A stretch of DNA of 64,000 nt from Mycobacterium colombiense (GTDB lineage: Bacteria; Actinomycetota; Actinomycetes; Mycobacteriales; Mycobacteriaceae), in NCBI RefSeq assembly GCF_003284975.1, contig NZ_QMEU01000013.1:17398-81397 (forward strand), in the 5' to 3' direction. Shown piece after piece: positions 8,633 to 17,862 of the stretch. The translations under genes were made by a program, and so were the position numbers. The stretch's first letter is position 1. Every line of letters begins with the position of its first letter. The notes beneath the pieces are model-generated. The model worked only from the letters and a program-made list of their open reading frames with translations. It ran no database searches and had not been told where the DNA came from.

Positions 8633-9490
8633 ATGCACATTGGAATCGGACTGCCCAGCCATATCGCGCACGTGCCCGGGCCGCTGACCGCCGAGTGGGC
8701 CCGCCGAGCCGAGCAGCGGGGCTTCGCCGAACTGGCCGCGATAGATCGGTTGGTCTACGAAAGCCTTGACTCGGTCGTCGCGATGTCTGTAGCCGCGGGC
8801 GCGACCACAAGCATCGGCCTGACGACCAACGTGCTGCTGGCTCCGCTGTACCCCGCGGTGCTGCTGGCCAAGCAAGTCGCCACGCTTGCCGCCGCATCCG
8901 GTAGGCGGCTCACCCTCGGCCTCGGCATCGGCAGCCGAGCCGATGATTACACCGCCGTCGGCGTGGACTATCACCGCCGCGGGCGCATCCTCGACGAGAC
9001 CGTGGCCGTGGTGCGCGCAACGTGTGACGCCCAAACCGTAACGGGTGACAAGCCGCTGACCCCTGCGCCGGTGCGGATTCCGATCCTGTTCGGCGGGCGG
9101 GCGGACGCCACGATCCGCCGTGCGGCCACGATCGGTGACGGCTGGACGGCAGGAGCGTTGCGTGACTACGCCAACCAGTCCGAGCTAGCCGAACGGGTGC
9201 GGGTGGCATGGGCGGAGGCGGGCCGGGCGGAGCGCCCGTGGCTTGCGGCCAGCGTCAACTTCGCCCTCGGCGATGCCGATACCATCGCTACGGGTCGCGC
9301 CCACCTGCAGCGCTACTACGGCTTCAAGCCTGACTTCGCCGCCCTCAACGCCGCCGACATGCTCGGCTCGGCCGACGAGGCGACCGAAACCGTGCGCGCC
9401 TACCGCGACCTAGGTTTCGACGGACTCATCTTCCACCCCTGTGTCGCGGAGATCGACCAGGTCGACCGCCTCGCCGACGCGGTTTTCTGA
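8633..9490 (+). CDS. LLM class flavin-dependent oxidoreductase (luciferase-like)
   Basis: A 285-residue TIM-barrel enzyme of the bacterial luciferase-like superfamily, using FMN or coenzyme F420; mycobacteria have many F420 members. Family features are the N-terminal MHIGIGLPSH, the motif LAKQVATLAAASGRRLTLGLGIG, the ILFGGRADATIRRAA segment and GFDGLIFHPC near the C-terminus. The start is ATG 8633 with AAGGAG at 8619-8624. The latter overlaps the stop of the SDR gene, so the two genes form a coupled pair. The oxidised substrate cannot be told from sequence. Confidence 0.88.
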   Translation: MHIGIGLPSHIAHVPGPLTAEWARRAEQRGFAELAAIDRLVYESLDSVVAMSVAAGATTSIGLTTNVLLAPLYPAVLLAKQVATLAAASGRRLTLGLGIGSRADDYTAVGVDYHRRGRILDETVAVVRATCDAQTVTGDKPLTPAPVRIPILFGGRADATIRRAATIGDGWTAGALRDYANQSELAERVRVAWAEAGRAERPWLAASVNFALGDADTIATGRAHLQRYYGFKPDFAALNAADMLGSADEATETVRAYRDLGFDGLIFHPCVAEIDQVDRLADAVF

Positions 9491-9557
9491 GCCGCACCGA
9501 TGTGGCCACTCGACCGAACAACTCGCCGCCGACATGCAAGATCTGGCCAACACCAGC

Positions 9558-9932
9558 TCAGGCGCCTGCGCAAGACGCTGCAGTGCGAATGTGGGCGGCG
9601 ACCTTCGCCGCCCCGAAGCAGCGGATTTTGGTCACCCGGTCACCGGCGTGTATGGCGATGATTTTGGTGAGAACGCCTGGCAAAAGTTCGACGGACTCGA
9701 CCGAGCGGAGGCCGACGATGATGTCCAGTTGTCCCGACTGGATCGAGCGGTTGAGGGCGTTGGCGTGGAACTGGATGTCGGTATCGGTAACGGTGAGCCG
9801 GCCACCTACCCAAAGACCACCGTTGCGGCGGCGGTAGCGATTGAGGACCCGTCTATTGGCCGACGTTGTCGGTGCGGTGACGTCGACATCCGCGATCAGC
9901 GCGTTGGCCACGCGGGAGATGAGCACCGTCAC
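9558..9932 (-). CDS. GRAM/PH-like domain protein
   Basis: A 124-residue soluble protein. The central 70 residues follow the GRAM domain pattern of beta strands and a terminal helix: a W-x-G-G-x-L-x-x-T strand (LWVGGRLTVTDTDIQF), ELLPGVLTKIIAIHAGD, then a C-terminal AAKVAAHI helix. GRAM and PH-like domains usually bind lipids or peptides at membranes. No catalytic motif is present. It lies between the luciferase-like gene and the molybdoenzyme gene, with no clear functional link to either. The assignment rests on pattern only. Confidence 0.65.
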   Translation of the reverse strand: MTVLISRVANALIADVDVTAPTTSANRRVLNRYRRRNGGLWVGGRLTVTDTDIQFHANALNRSIQSGQLDIIVGLRSVESVELLPGVLTKIIAIHAGDRVTKIRCFGAAKVAAHIRTAASCAGA

Positions 9933-9979
9933 CGTTTGCCCGCCTATCCAGTCGGCTGAACCATCGCGCGGCTGCTGCG

Positions 9980-11989
9980 CTATGCGGGGTGCAGGCTCAC
10001 GGGGATGCCGGAGTAGCGCACCATGCCGGTCACCACGTCGATATCGTCCTTGTTGGTCAGGCGGTTGACGTTGGCGACGTGGTGGCCGTGCGGGATCGAC
10101 ACCGCTCCGCGCCGGATGGAGTCGTCGACCTTCGCGATGCCGGTCAGTTCTCCGCTCGTGCTGCGGACGGTCACCTTCTGGCCGGTGATGACCCCGGCCG
10201 CTGCGCCGTCGTCGGGATGGATGAGTATCTCGGGGGCCTCACCGAGAAAGTCCAGCTGCCCGTTGAGCTTTCGGCGCTGCCGGCGCGGCACCATCACCAG
10301 GGGTGCGGGCGCTTCCAGCGCGGCGAGCTGGTCGACCAGCAGCGGCGGCGCCAGCCGCCAGCCCCCCATCCGCGCGACATGTTCGTCGACCCAGGCCGCC
10401 GGTAACTCGCGCGGCGCCTCGGCCCAACCCGCCGCCGCTACCTCGTCGAAACCCGTTCGCGCGCCTGCCAATAGGACGGCCAGCACGTCATCGTCGGTGC
10501 TGGTGTCGGGGTTCCCGAGATTGCCGAGGTCATAGCCGAGCCGTCGGCCGAGCTCGGCGAACACCCACCACATCGAGCGCCGCTCGCCGACCGGGGCCAC
10601 GACGGCCGGGCTGTATTGCACCGACACATGCGAACTCAGGATGTCGTGGATGGTGATGTCGGGCCGCTCGAGCGGATCCTTGGTGGGTAGGACGTGGGTG
10701 GCCAACTCGGTGGTCTCGTTGTTGATGATCTCGGTGGTGGCGAACACCTCGAGGTTCTGCAGCGCCGGAATCAGCTTGCCCGTCTCGGGGAAAGAGGTGA
10801 CCAGACTGCCGCCGACGTTGATCAGCGCGCGGATGTTGCCGGCGGCGATTTCGTCGGGCAACACGGCGCACGGCCATTCGTTGATGAAGGCTTGCGCCTC
10901 GGGGCGGCTGCGCGGACCGGGACCGAAGGCGCCCTCGATCGGCGTGACGGGCAGGAACTCGCCGAAAGTTTCCAGCTGGTAAGCGAATCCGGGATGAAAC
11001 CAGGTGCCGCCGGGCCGATTCATCGCGCCGGTGAGGATCATCAGCACCCACGCGAGCCACTGCGTGACGTTCGCGCGTTCGGCCGTCATGGTGACACCGG
11101 TGCCGGTTTCCACCGCGACACACTCGGCGGCGCGCACCGACTCGCACAGCCGGACCAGGTCGGCTTCCGCGACGTCGGCGAGTGCGGCGGTGTGCTCGAG
11201 CGTGAAGGGCGCCACCGCGGCGGCCAGCGCGTCGATGCCCTGCACCGGCACATCGGATTTCATTCCGTCGCGCAGGATTTCGCGTACCAGATAGGCCAGC
11301 ACCGCGTGGTCGGTGCTCGGCCGCGGTGCCAGATGGGCGGTGGCCAGCCGCGCGGTCTCGGTGCGGCGCGGGTCGATCACCCACACCTGACCGCGCCGGG
11401 CGATTTCGCTCACCGTGCCGGTCGGGTTGGGCATCGAGATCGCATGGCCGTGCGACACAACGGGATTGACGCCCACCAGCAAAAGGAAGTCCGCGTTGTC
11501 CAGGTCGGTTCGGCCGGACAGCCCCATGAACCCGCCGACCAGATCCGAGACCAGCGGCTTGGCGGTGCCGTCGATGGTCAGCGGGCTGAACTTGGCCGGC
11601 GTGCCGATCGCGGCGTGCAGGGCCTCGGCCATCCGGAAGCCGGCGCTTTCCATGGTGGAGAAGTAGAACGCGACCGACGCGGGTCCGTGCCGGTCGATGA
11701 TCTCCTTCAGCCGGGTGCCCAAATCGTCCAGGCAGGCATCCCAGCTGGCGTCCTGCAACCGCCCGTCCACCCGCATCCGCGGACGCTCGAGCCGATCGGG
11801 GTGGTGGTGCAGCTGCGGCAGCGCGCGGCCCTTGGGGCAGGTGTAGCCGTGCGAGAAGGGATGGTCCTGATCGCCGCGGACGCGGACCACCTCGTCGCCG
11901 TCGACGTCGACGAGGATGCCGCAGACCGAGGTGCAGACGCGGCAGAAGCTACGCACCGTTTGCATACTCCGGTAACGTACTCTCGCCAT
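9980..11989 (-). CDS. Molybdopterin-dependent oxidoreductase (formate dehydrogenase/DMSO reductase family)
   Basis: A 669-residue enzyme binding the bis-molybdopterin guanine dinucleotide cofactor. The N-terminal iron-sulfur motif is CRVCTSVCG followed by TCPKG, giving Cys-x2-Cys-x3-Cys and a distal Cys for one 4Fe-4S cluster. The central region has the molybdopterin-binding stretches (LLLVGVNPVVSHGHA and VWVIDPRRTETA), and the C-terminal domain carries a cofactor-binding barrel. There is no twin-arginine signal, so it should be cytoplasmic. Start ATG 11989 is used; ATG 11965 (MQTVRSFC) is an alternative. No electron-transfer subunit is adjacent. The overall shape resembles M. tuberculosis Rv0197, whose substrate is unknown. 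Confidence 0.87.
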   Translation of the reverse strand: MARVRYRSMQTVRSFCRVCTSVCGILVDVDGDEVVRVRGDQDHPFSHGYTCPKGRALPQLHHHPDRLERPRMRVDGRLQDASWDACLDDLGTRLKEIIDRHGPASVAFYFSTMESAGFRMAEALHAAIGTPAKFSPLTIDGTAKPLVSDLVGGFMGLSGRTDLDNADFLLLVGVNPVVSHGHAISMPNPTGTVSEIARRGQVWVIDPRRTETARLATAHLAPRPSTDHAVLAYLVREILRDGMKSDVPVQGIDALAAAVAPFTLEHTAALADVAEADLVRLCESVRAAECVAVETGTGVTMTAERANVTQWLAWVLMILTGAMNRPGGTWFHPGFAYQLETFGEFLPVTPIEGAFGPGPRSRPEAQAFINEWPCAVLPDEIAAGNIRALINVGGSLVTSFPETGKLIPALQNLEVFATTEIINNETTELATHVLPTKDPLERPDITIHDILSSHVSVQYSPAVVAPVGERRSMWWVFAELGRRLGYDLGNLGNPDTSTDDDVLAVLLAGARTGFDEVAAAGWAEAPRELPAAWVDEHVARMGGWRLAPPLLVDQLAALEAPAPLVMVPRRQRRKLNGQLDFLGEAPEILIHPDDGAAAGVITGQKVTVRSTSGELTGIAKVDDSIRRGAVSIPHGHHVANVNRLTNKDDIDVVTGMVRYSGIPVSLHPA

Positions 11990-12093
11990 TCGAGAAGGCC
12001 TATCGCATTTTCGAGAATGGTTGTGCGTTTTTGGCTAATGGCGCTCTCCGGGAAAACGGCCGCGGTTAGGCGACCCTTAGTTATCATCGCCGG

Positions 12094-13392
12094 GTGACCG
12101 AGACAACCACGCAGCCGGTGGCGGACGAATTCGACGACCGGCCGCCGGTATCGCTGCGAACCCGTGGCAGGTGGCTACGGTGGGGACTGCTCTCGGTGTG
12201 GGGACCCGGCCTGGTGGTGATGCTGGCCGACACCGACGCGGGCTCGCTCATCACCGCGTCGCAGTCCGGGGCGCAGTGGGGCTATCGGATGGTGCTGCCG
12301 CAGCTGATCCTGATGCCGGTCCTCTATGTGGTGCAGGAGATGACCGTGCGGCTCGGCATCGTCACCGGGCGCGGCCACGGCTCCCTGATCCGCGAGCGGT
12401 TCGGGCGCGGCTGGGCGTGGCTGTCGGCGTTCACGCTGTTCGCCTCGGCGATCGGGGCGTTGCTGACGGAATTCGCCGGTGTCGCCGGGGTTGGCGAGCT
12501 GTTCGGCGTCTCGCGATGGGTGAGCATTCCGGTCGCGACGGCCGCGCTGCTGGGGCTGGCACTGACCGGCAGCTACCGGCGCGTCGAACGCATCGGCCTG
12601 GTCGTCGGCGCGGCCGAGCTGGCGTTCCTGGTGGCCATGGTGATGGCCCGGCCCGATCCGAGGGCGCTGGTGGACGGTCTGTCGTCGATGCCGCTGGGCA
12701 ACTCGTCGTATCTGCTGTTGGTCGCGGCCAACGTCGGCGCGGTCATCATGCCGTGGATGATCTTCTACCAGCAGGGCGCCGTGGTCGATAAGCGCTTGTC
12801 GGAGACCACGATTCGGCAGGCTCGCTATGACACCGCCTTCGGTGCGGTGCTGACCCAGCTGATCATGATCGCGGTGGTGATCACGATGGCGTCGACCATC
12901 GGGAAACACGGCGGCGGGGCGGAGCTGGAAACCGTCGGCCAGATCGCCCAATCGCTGACGCCCTACCTCGGCCACGTCGGCGGGACGGTGCTGTTCGGCC
13001 TGGGCATGCTGGGCGCGGCGCTGGTGGCCGCCATCGTGGCCTCGCTGGCCGGCGCCTGGGGGCTCGCGGAGGTGTTCGGCTGGAAGCACACGCTCAACGA
13101 GCGGCCCAACCGTGCGACCGCCAGGTTCTACGTCACCTACGCGCTCGCCCACATCGTGGGCGCGGTGCTGGTGCTGGCTAGTGTCGACCTGGTCAACCTG
13201 GCGGTCGACGTCGAGGTCATGAACGCGTTGTTGCTGCCGATCGTGCTGGGCCTGCTGCTGGCGCTGGAGGCCAGGGCGTTGCCCGAACGGTGGCGCATGC
13301 GGGGGCTGCACAAATACGTCACCCGCGCACTGTGTTTCGTGACCATCGGCTTCGGTCTGTACATGGTGCCGCAGGCCCTCGGCCTGTTCTAG
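12094..13392 (+). CDS. Divergent NRAMP-family metal transporter
   Basis: A 432-residue membrane protein with eleven or so helices and the NRAMP fold. The first helix reads WGPGLVVMLADTDAGS, where classical NRAMP proteins have the metal-binding Asp-Pro-Gly-Asn; here it is Asp-Ala-Gly-Ser. The sixth helix has MPWMIFYQQGAVVD where classical members have Met-Pro-His. It is therefore an NRAMP relative with altered metal-site residues, perhaps for Mg or another ion rather than Mn/Fe. The start is GTG 12094. It is divergent from the molybdoenzyme and converges with a lipoprotein gene. Confidence 0.85.
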   Translation: MTETTTQPVADEFDDRPPVSLRTRGRWLRWGLLSVWGPGLVVMLADTDAGSLITASQSGAQWGYRMVLPQLILMPVLYVVQEMTVRLGIVTGRGHGSLIRERFGRGWAWLSAFTLFASAIGALLTEFAGVAGVGELFGVSRWVSIPVATAALLGLALTGSYRRVERIGLVVGAAELAFLVAMVMARPDPRALVDGLSSMPLGNSSYLLLVAANVGAVIMPWMIFYQQGAVVDKRLSETTIRQARYDTAFGAVLTQLIMIAVVITMASTIGKHGGGAELETVGQIAQSLTPYLGHVGGTVLFGLGMLGAALVAAIVASLAGAWGLAEVFGWKHTLNERPNRATARFYVTYALAHIVGAVLVLASVDLVNLAVDVEVMNALLLPIVLGLLLALEARALPERWRMRGLHKYVTRALCFVTIGFGLYMVPQALGLF

Positions 13393-13406
13393 GGCGCTAC
13401 CACACG

Positions 13407-14768
13407 TCAGAACCAGGGCCCGGGGTAGTGGCCGTCCTGGTCTTGCACCATGACGATTTCCTTGCACTGGCCAGCGGCGCCCGGCGCCGTCTCACCGCGG
13501 CACACCAGCGTCCATCCGGAGATCCGCTCGAACGGGCGTAGCGCCCAGTTGGGTGCGACGGGATCGGTTGCGGGCAAGGCGATCACGGAATACTTCCCGC
13601 CGGTGCCGGTGATGTAGAGGTGGTCTTCGAAGAACGCCAGCTTGGCGACCGACAGCTTCTTGGCGTCGTCGCGGCTCTTTTGGAAGTCCCATTGTTGGGT
13701 GCGCAGATTCCAGACGCCGAAGCCGAATTGCGAAGTGTCCGAACCGTGGCCGTCGACAAACAGTTTCCCGTCGGACAGCGCCGCTGTCAGCCCGCCGCCG
13801 GAAATCCGGTCCGAATCGCCGATCTTGATGATGGACTTGGCGTTGAGGTCGTAGAACATCGTCGACAGGACCGGGGGGTTATACGAATCCCAGTGCGTGA
13901 GCTTCACCAGTTTGTTCGGGCCGTCGGTCAATTCGGCGTCGACGGACTGCACGTCGTTGTCCTGAAAGATCGCCTCCCCGCTGGGCCGGCGCAACTCGAT
14001 GCCGGATGTCTTGGCGGGTTCGGTGTTGCGCTGGAACGCGAGCACGTCCTGCCAGACCCGGCCGGGCTGCGGATCGCTCCAGATCGTCGCCAGGTCACCG
14101 CCGGACAGCACGACGGTGCGCGGCGGCGACGCGGCGCCGTGGCCGTCGGTGAAGGCGTTCAGCCACGCCACGCCGGAGGCGGTCGATCCCAGTCCCCAGT
14201 CCTTGGCTGCGGTCGGCTTCAGGTCGGCCGACGGCGGCTGCAGCTCCTTCGTGGCGACCTGTTGGCCCGATTTGGAGTCGTAGACGTACGCGGTGGTTTT
14301 GGTGGCTTCGGGTGCGGGTGGCTGCGCCGGCTTGGTGGTGGCGACGAGATAGACGACCTTCATGTCGTCGGCCGTGCCGGTCAGCGCGCACATGCCGCCG
14401 GTGAGGCTCTCCCCGGCCGGCACGGTGGGGATGGCGGGCGCGACATATTGCCCGGTCTGCGGGTCGAAGATTTTCGGCCGGATGTCCTCGAGCGCCGATT
14501 TGCCGGCCGAGAATTTCTCCGGGCAGCCGAAATAGGCCGTGCCGCCGTAACTTTTCCAGTCCTTTTCCAGCGGCCCGGTGATCGGTGCGGGCGGGGCCGC
14601 CGCGCGGGTGCTGGTCTTGGAGACGGGGGTGGAGGTGGTGGCGGTGAGCGGGGGTGGTGCCGCGGTTTCCGAACAGGAGGCCAACGCCAGGCAGGCCGCC
14701 GACGCGATCGCGGCGAGCCGGTAGCGCGACCGGCGCCGCCACCGCCCACGCGCCCACGCTGCACGCAT
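13407..14768 (-). CDS. Secreted lipoprotein of unknown function
   Basis: A 453-residue exported protein. A basic N-terminus (RWRRRSRYR) precedes the hydrophobic core LAAIASAACLA and a lipobox LASC with Cys 32, so it should be lipid-anchored on the outer face of the membrane. A Thr/Pro/Ala-rich linker of about 35 residues follows. The remaining 370 residues are rich in short beta strands with repeated aspartate turns and could be a beta-propeller (inference). The paired cysteines near CPEK and MCAL may be bridged. I recognise no enzymatic motif. Its 3' end is 14 bases from the convergent NRAMP gene. Confidence 0.78.
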   Translation of the reverse strand: MRAAWARGRWRRRSRYRLAAIASAACLALASCSETAAPPPLTATTSTPVSKTSTRAAAPPAPITGPLEKDWKSYGGTAYFGCPEKFSAGKSALEDIRPKIFDPQTGQYVAPAIPTVPAGESLTGGMCALTGTADDMKVVYLVATTKPAQPPAPEATKTTAYVYDSKSGQQVATKELQPPSADLKPTAAKDWGLGSTASGVAWLNAFTDGHGAASPPRTVVLSGGDLATIWSDPQPGRVWQDVLAFQRNTEPAKTSGIELRRPSGEAIFQDNDVQSVDAELTDGPNKLVKLTHWDSYNPPVLSTMFYDLNAKSIIKIGDSDRISGGGLTAALSDGKLFVDGHGSDTSQFGFGVWNLRTQQWDFQKSRDDAKKLSVAKLAFFEDHLYITGTGGKYSVIALPATDPVAPNWALRPFERISGWTLVCRGETAPGAAGQCKEIVMVQDQDGHYPGPWF

Positions 14769-14857
14769 CGAAAACCCCCATTACGTCCGTGTAACCAAGC
14801 AGCGTAAAGCCGCCCCGATGCGGCCGCGACTCGGGCGTATGGCGCGCGACGCGATTC

Positions 14858-15745
14858 TCAATCCTGCGCGCGCAGCCGCACCATTCGCGTCGTCGAGGTC
14901 TCGTCCAGCTCGACGACGTCGGACCGCGAACGCAGGAAATCGCTGAACGAGCGGAATCCCAGGGATCTTTCGCTGAACGACGGGTCCATCCGCTTCATCT
15001 GGGCCTTCACCGCGGAGTTGTGCAGCCAGTCGACGTCGTCTTTCTCCAGGCCGATCCGCAGCGCGCGGGTGAGCAGCGCGGTGGCGGTGGCCTGCGGGTC
15101 GGGCTGTTCCTCGGGCTCGTCGGGTTCCTCGGGCTGGGCTGACTTGCCGCGGCCGGCCGTTTTCTTCGGCTTGGCCGATCCCGCGTCGGCGGGCACCGGT
15201 ACGCCGGGCAGCGCGTCGTAGATGACGAACTCGTCGCAGGCCGCCGCGAGCGCCCGGCTCGACGCGCCGGCCACCCCGATGCCTACCACGTACCGGCCCA
15301 GCCTCTTGCAGCGCTGGGCCAACGGAATGTAGTCGGAATCACCGGCCACGATCACCACGTGGGTCAGGTCGGGCAGCCGGAACATGTCCTCGACGGCATC
15401 GACCGCCAACCGGATGTCGGCGCCGTTCTTGCCGTACGCCGCCGCCGGGAACAGCTGCACCAGATCGACGGCGCGGCCCACCAACTGGCCGCGGTACCCG
15501 GCGTTGATATCCGCCGACCAGTCCGCGTAGGCCCGGGTGAGCACCAGGGTCCCGAAGGACGACGCGAAGTCGAGGATCGCGCCGACGTCCACCGTCGCCC
15601 GGTCCAGCCGCTCGGATTGCTGCTCGAGGCCCTTGGCCTTATCCCGCTGAAACGAGTTCCGTCCGTGAGTCTGGTCATATCGCGAGATCACGATGTTGTC
15701 GAAGTCGAGGTAGACGGCCACGCGGGTCGCAACCGGTTCGGTCAT
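14858..15745 (-). CDS. NYN-domain ribonuclease-like protein with C-terminal LOTUS/OST-HTH domain
   Basis: A 295-residue cytoplasmic protein. Residues about 8-175 form a NYN (PIN-like) nuclease domain with conserved acidic motifs YLDFDNIV, AVDAVEDM and VAGDSDYIPLAQR. An acidic linker (PEEPDEPEEQPDP) leads into a C-terminal winged helix of the OST-HTH/LOTUS type (FSERSLGFRSFSDFLRSR). NYN domains cleave RNA and LOTUS domains bind RNA, so a role in RNA processing or decay is likely; the target is unknown. The start is ATG 15745, only 47 bases from the divergent hydrolase gene. Confidence 0.85.
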   Translation of the reverse strand: MTEPVATRVAVYLDFDNIVISRYDQTHGRNSFQRDKAKGLEQQSERLDRATVDVGAILDFASSFGTLVLTRAYADWSADINAGYRGQLVGRAVDLVQLFPAAAYGKNGADIRLAVDAVEDMFRLPDLTHVVIVAGDSDYIPLAQRCKRLGRYVVGIGVAGASSRALAAACDEFVIYDALPGVPVPADAGSAKPKKTAGRGKSAQPEEPDEPEEQPDPQATATALLTRALRIGLEKDDVDWLHNSAVKAQMKRMDPSFSERSLGFRSFSDFLRSRSDVVELDETSTTRMVRLRAQD

Positions 15746-15792
15746 GCACTAGATCATCGCTGTAATCGGCCCAAAGCGGGTATCCAGGGCGG

Positions 15793-16671
15793 ATGAGTGA
15801 GGTGAAAGTTCTCGACCTGCACGGCGATCGCATCGCGTACCGCGACGAGGGTGAGGGGGAGGTGTTGCTGCTCATCCACGGCATGGCGGGCAGCGCGGAG
15901 ACCTGGCGGTCGGTGATACCGCCGTTGTCGAAGAAGTTCCGGGTCATCGCCCCGGACCTGCTCGGCCACGGCGAATCGGCGAAGCCCCGGACGGACTATT
16001 CGCTGGGCGCGTTCGCGGTCTGGCTGCGAGATTTCCTGGACGAGCTCGGCGTCAGCCAGGCGACCCTCGTCGGCCACTCGCTCGGTGGCGGCGTGGCGAT
16101 GCAGTTCGTCTATCAGCACCCCGACTACGCCAAGGGGTTGATCCTGATCAGCAGCGGCGGCCTGGGTCCGGACGTGGGTTGGGTGCTGCGGCTGCTCTCC
16201 GCGCCGGGTGCGGAGCTGGTCTTGCCGATCATCGCGCCGCAACCCGTGCTGTCCGTCGGCAACAAGCTGCGGTCCTGGCTCAGGAGCGCGGGCATCCAGT
16301 CGCCGCGCGGTGCCGAGCTGTGGAGCGCCTACTCGTCGTTGTCGGATGGCGAGACGCGGCAGTCGTTCCTGAAGACGTTGCGATCGGTCGTCGACTACCG
16401 CGGCCAGGCCGTCAGCGCGCTCAACCGGCTGCGGCTGCGCGAGGAATTACCGGTCATGGCCATCTGGGGGGAGCGCGACGGCATCATTCCCGTCGCCCAC
16501 GCCTACGCCGCGCACGAGGCGCGCACCGACGCCAGGCTCGAGGTGCTGCCCGACGTGGGTCACTTCGCGCAGGTGGAGGCGCCCAACCGGGTGGTCGAGC
16601 TGATCGAGGACTTCATCGCCGCGGGGGAGCGCCGGGACGCCGAGCAAGAGCAGCCTTTTCAGCCGAGCTAG
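15793..16671 (+). CDS. Alpha/beta hydrolase
   Basis: A 292-residue alpha/beta-hydrolase with a complete triad. The nucleophile elbow is VGHSLGGGVA (Ser 96), the oxyanion region LLIHGMAGSAETW, the acid in WGERDGIIP and the His in VGHFAQVEAP. The segment VIAPDLLGHGESAKP is typical of the esterase and C-C hydrolase group. It resembles M. tuberculosis Rv2715 (from memory). No signal peptide is present, so it is cytoplasmic. The stop codon overlaps the stop of the convergent P450 pseudogene (CTAG). The substrate is unknown. Confidence 0.88.
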   Translation: MSEVKVLDLHGDRIAYRDEGEGEVLLLIHGMAGSAETWRSVIPPLSKKFRVIAPDLLGHGESAKPRTDYSLGAFAVWLRDFLDELGVSQATLVGHSLGGGVAMQFVYQHPDYAKGLILISSGGLGPDVGWVLRLLSAPGAELVLPIIAPQPVLSVGNKLRSWLRSAGIQSPRGAELWSAYSSLSDGETRQSFLKTLRSVVDYRGQAVSALNRLRLREELPVMAIWGERDGIIPVAHAYAAHEARTDARLEVLPDVGHFAQVEAPNRVVELIEDFIAAGERRDAEQEQPFQPS

Positions 16672-17768
16672 CGCCGCGCCGGACAAGTTCCCCGGTAATC
16701 GACCTGCCAGTGCTTGATCCCGTTGATGAAGGACGACCGCAGCCGCTCGGGCTGGCCGGCCGAGCTCAGATCCGGCAGGTGGTCGGCGATCGCGTTGAAC
16801 ATCAGATCGATCGTCATGCGGGCCAGGTTGGCGCCGATGCAGTAATGCGCTCCGGTGCCGCCGAATCCGACGTGGGGGTAGGGGTTGCGGGTGATGTCGA
16901 AGGTGAACGGGTCGTCGTAGACCTCGTCGTCGAAGTTCGCCGACCGGTAGAACAGCACCACCCGCTGGCCCTTCTTGAAGGGCTACGCCGCCGAGTTCGG
17001 TGTCCGTCAGCGCGGTGCGCTGGAACGCCGTGATCGGGGTGGCCCAGCGGATGATCTCGAGGTGGTCGGTGAAGGCCATCACGCCCTGGGTGATCGAGTT
17101 TCGAGTCGTCTCGTTGCCGGCCACGGCGAGGGTGAGCACGAACATGCCGAACTTGGCGTCGGAGAGTCGCTGCGCGTCGGAGTCGGCCTCGATCAGCGTG
17201 GTGACGATGTTGCGATCCCTCGGGCCGGGTTCCTCGGCCTTGCGCGCCGCCAATTGCGTGGCGTACCACATCAATTCGCCCGCCGACGTCAGCGCGTCAT
17301 TGCCGGCGAACTCCGGGTCGTCGCTGCCGATCATGTTGTTGGTCCAGTCGAACAGCTTGTCGTAGTCCTCCGCCGGCACGCCGAGCAGTCCCGAAATGGC
17401 CTGCAGCGGCAGCTCGCACGCCACCTGCCGGACGAAATCGCCCGAGCCGTGCGCGGCGGCGTCGGCGGTGATGCATTGCGCGCGCCGCTTCGATCTGTCC
17501 CTGCGCCAAATCATCTCGGTAGCGCGGCACGATCGACTTGGTGGCCGACGAAAAGACATCGCTGCGCAGCGACACCTCGCGCACGTCGCGGTGCTTGGTC
17601 ACCACCGGAGTAACCGCCGTCGCCGAAGCCCCCTTGATCGAGCGGCTGCTCGTTCCACCAGATGGGTTGCGTGGCGCGCAGTTCGGTGAACTCCTGCACC
17701 GGAAGCCGATGGGCGTAGATGTCGGGGTCGGTGAAATCGAAGCCCGGCGGAAGGTTCGGTGTCGCCAT
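16668..17768 (-). pseudogene. Decayed cytochrome P450 (CYP125-like)
   Basis: Remains of a P450 whose N-terminus (PNLPPGFDFTDPDIYA and PIWWNEQP) and C-terminus (FGGTGAHYCIGANLARM haem loop, then NGIKHWQVDYRG) closely follow CYP125, the cholesterol C26 hydroxylase. The frame changes three times: near 17610 before VTKHRDVREVS, near 17470 before GSGDFVRQ, and near 16980 before the GQRVVLFYRSAN-type strand. About 40-45 codons spanning the usual HHTRLR region are lost at the second break, and about 17 codons before EIIRWATP are missing in frame. The oxygen-binding helix AGNETTRNSITQG survives. With multiple lesions it cannot encode an active enzyme. It is probably a dead paralogue; the functional CYP125 normally sits in the cholesterol regulon elsewhere. 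Confidence 0.85.
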
Positions 17769-17862
17769 GGGAATTCTTTTCGACTGCTGCCCTGGCGGTG
17801 GCGGTTAGCACGATGCTAGCCGCGTGCGTGCGGATCGCCTAGCAAATCTGCGAGGCACCGGA

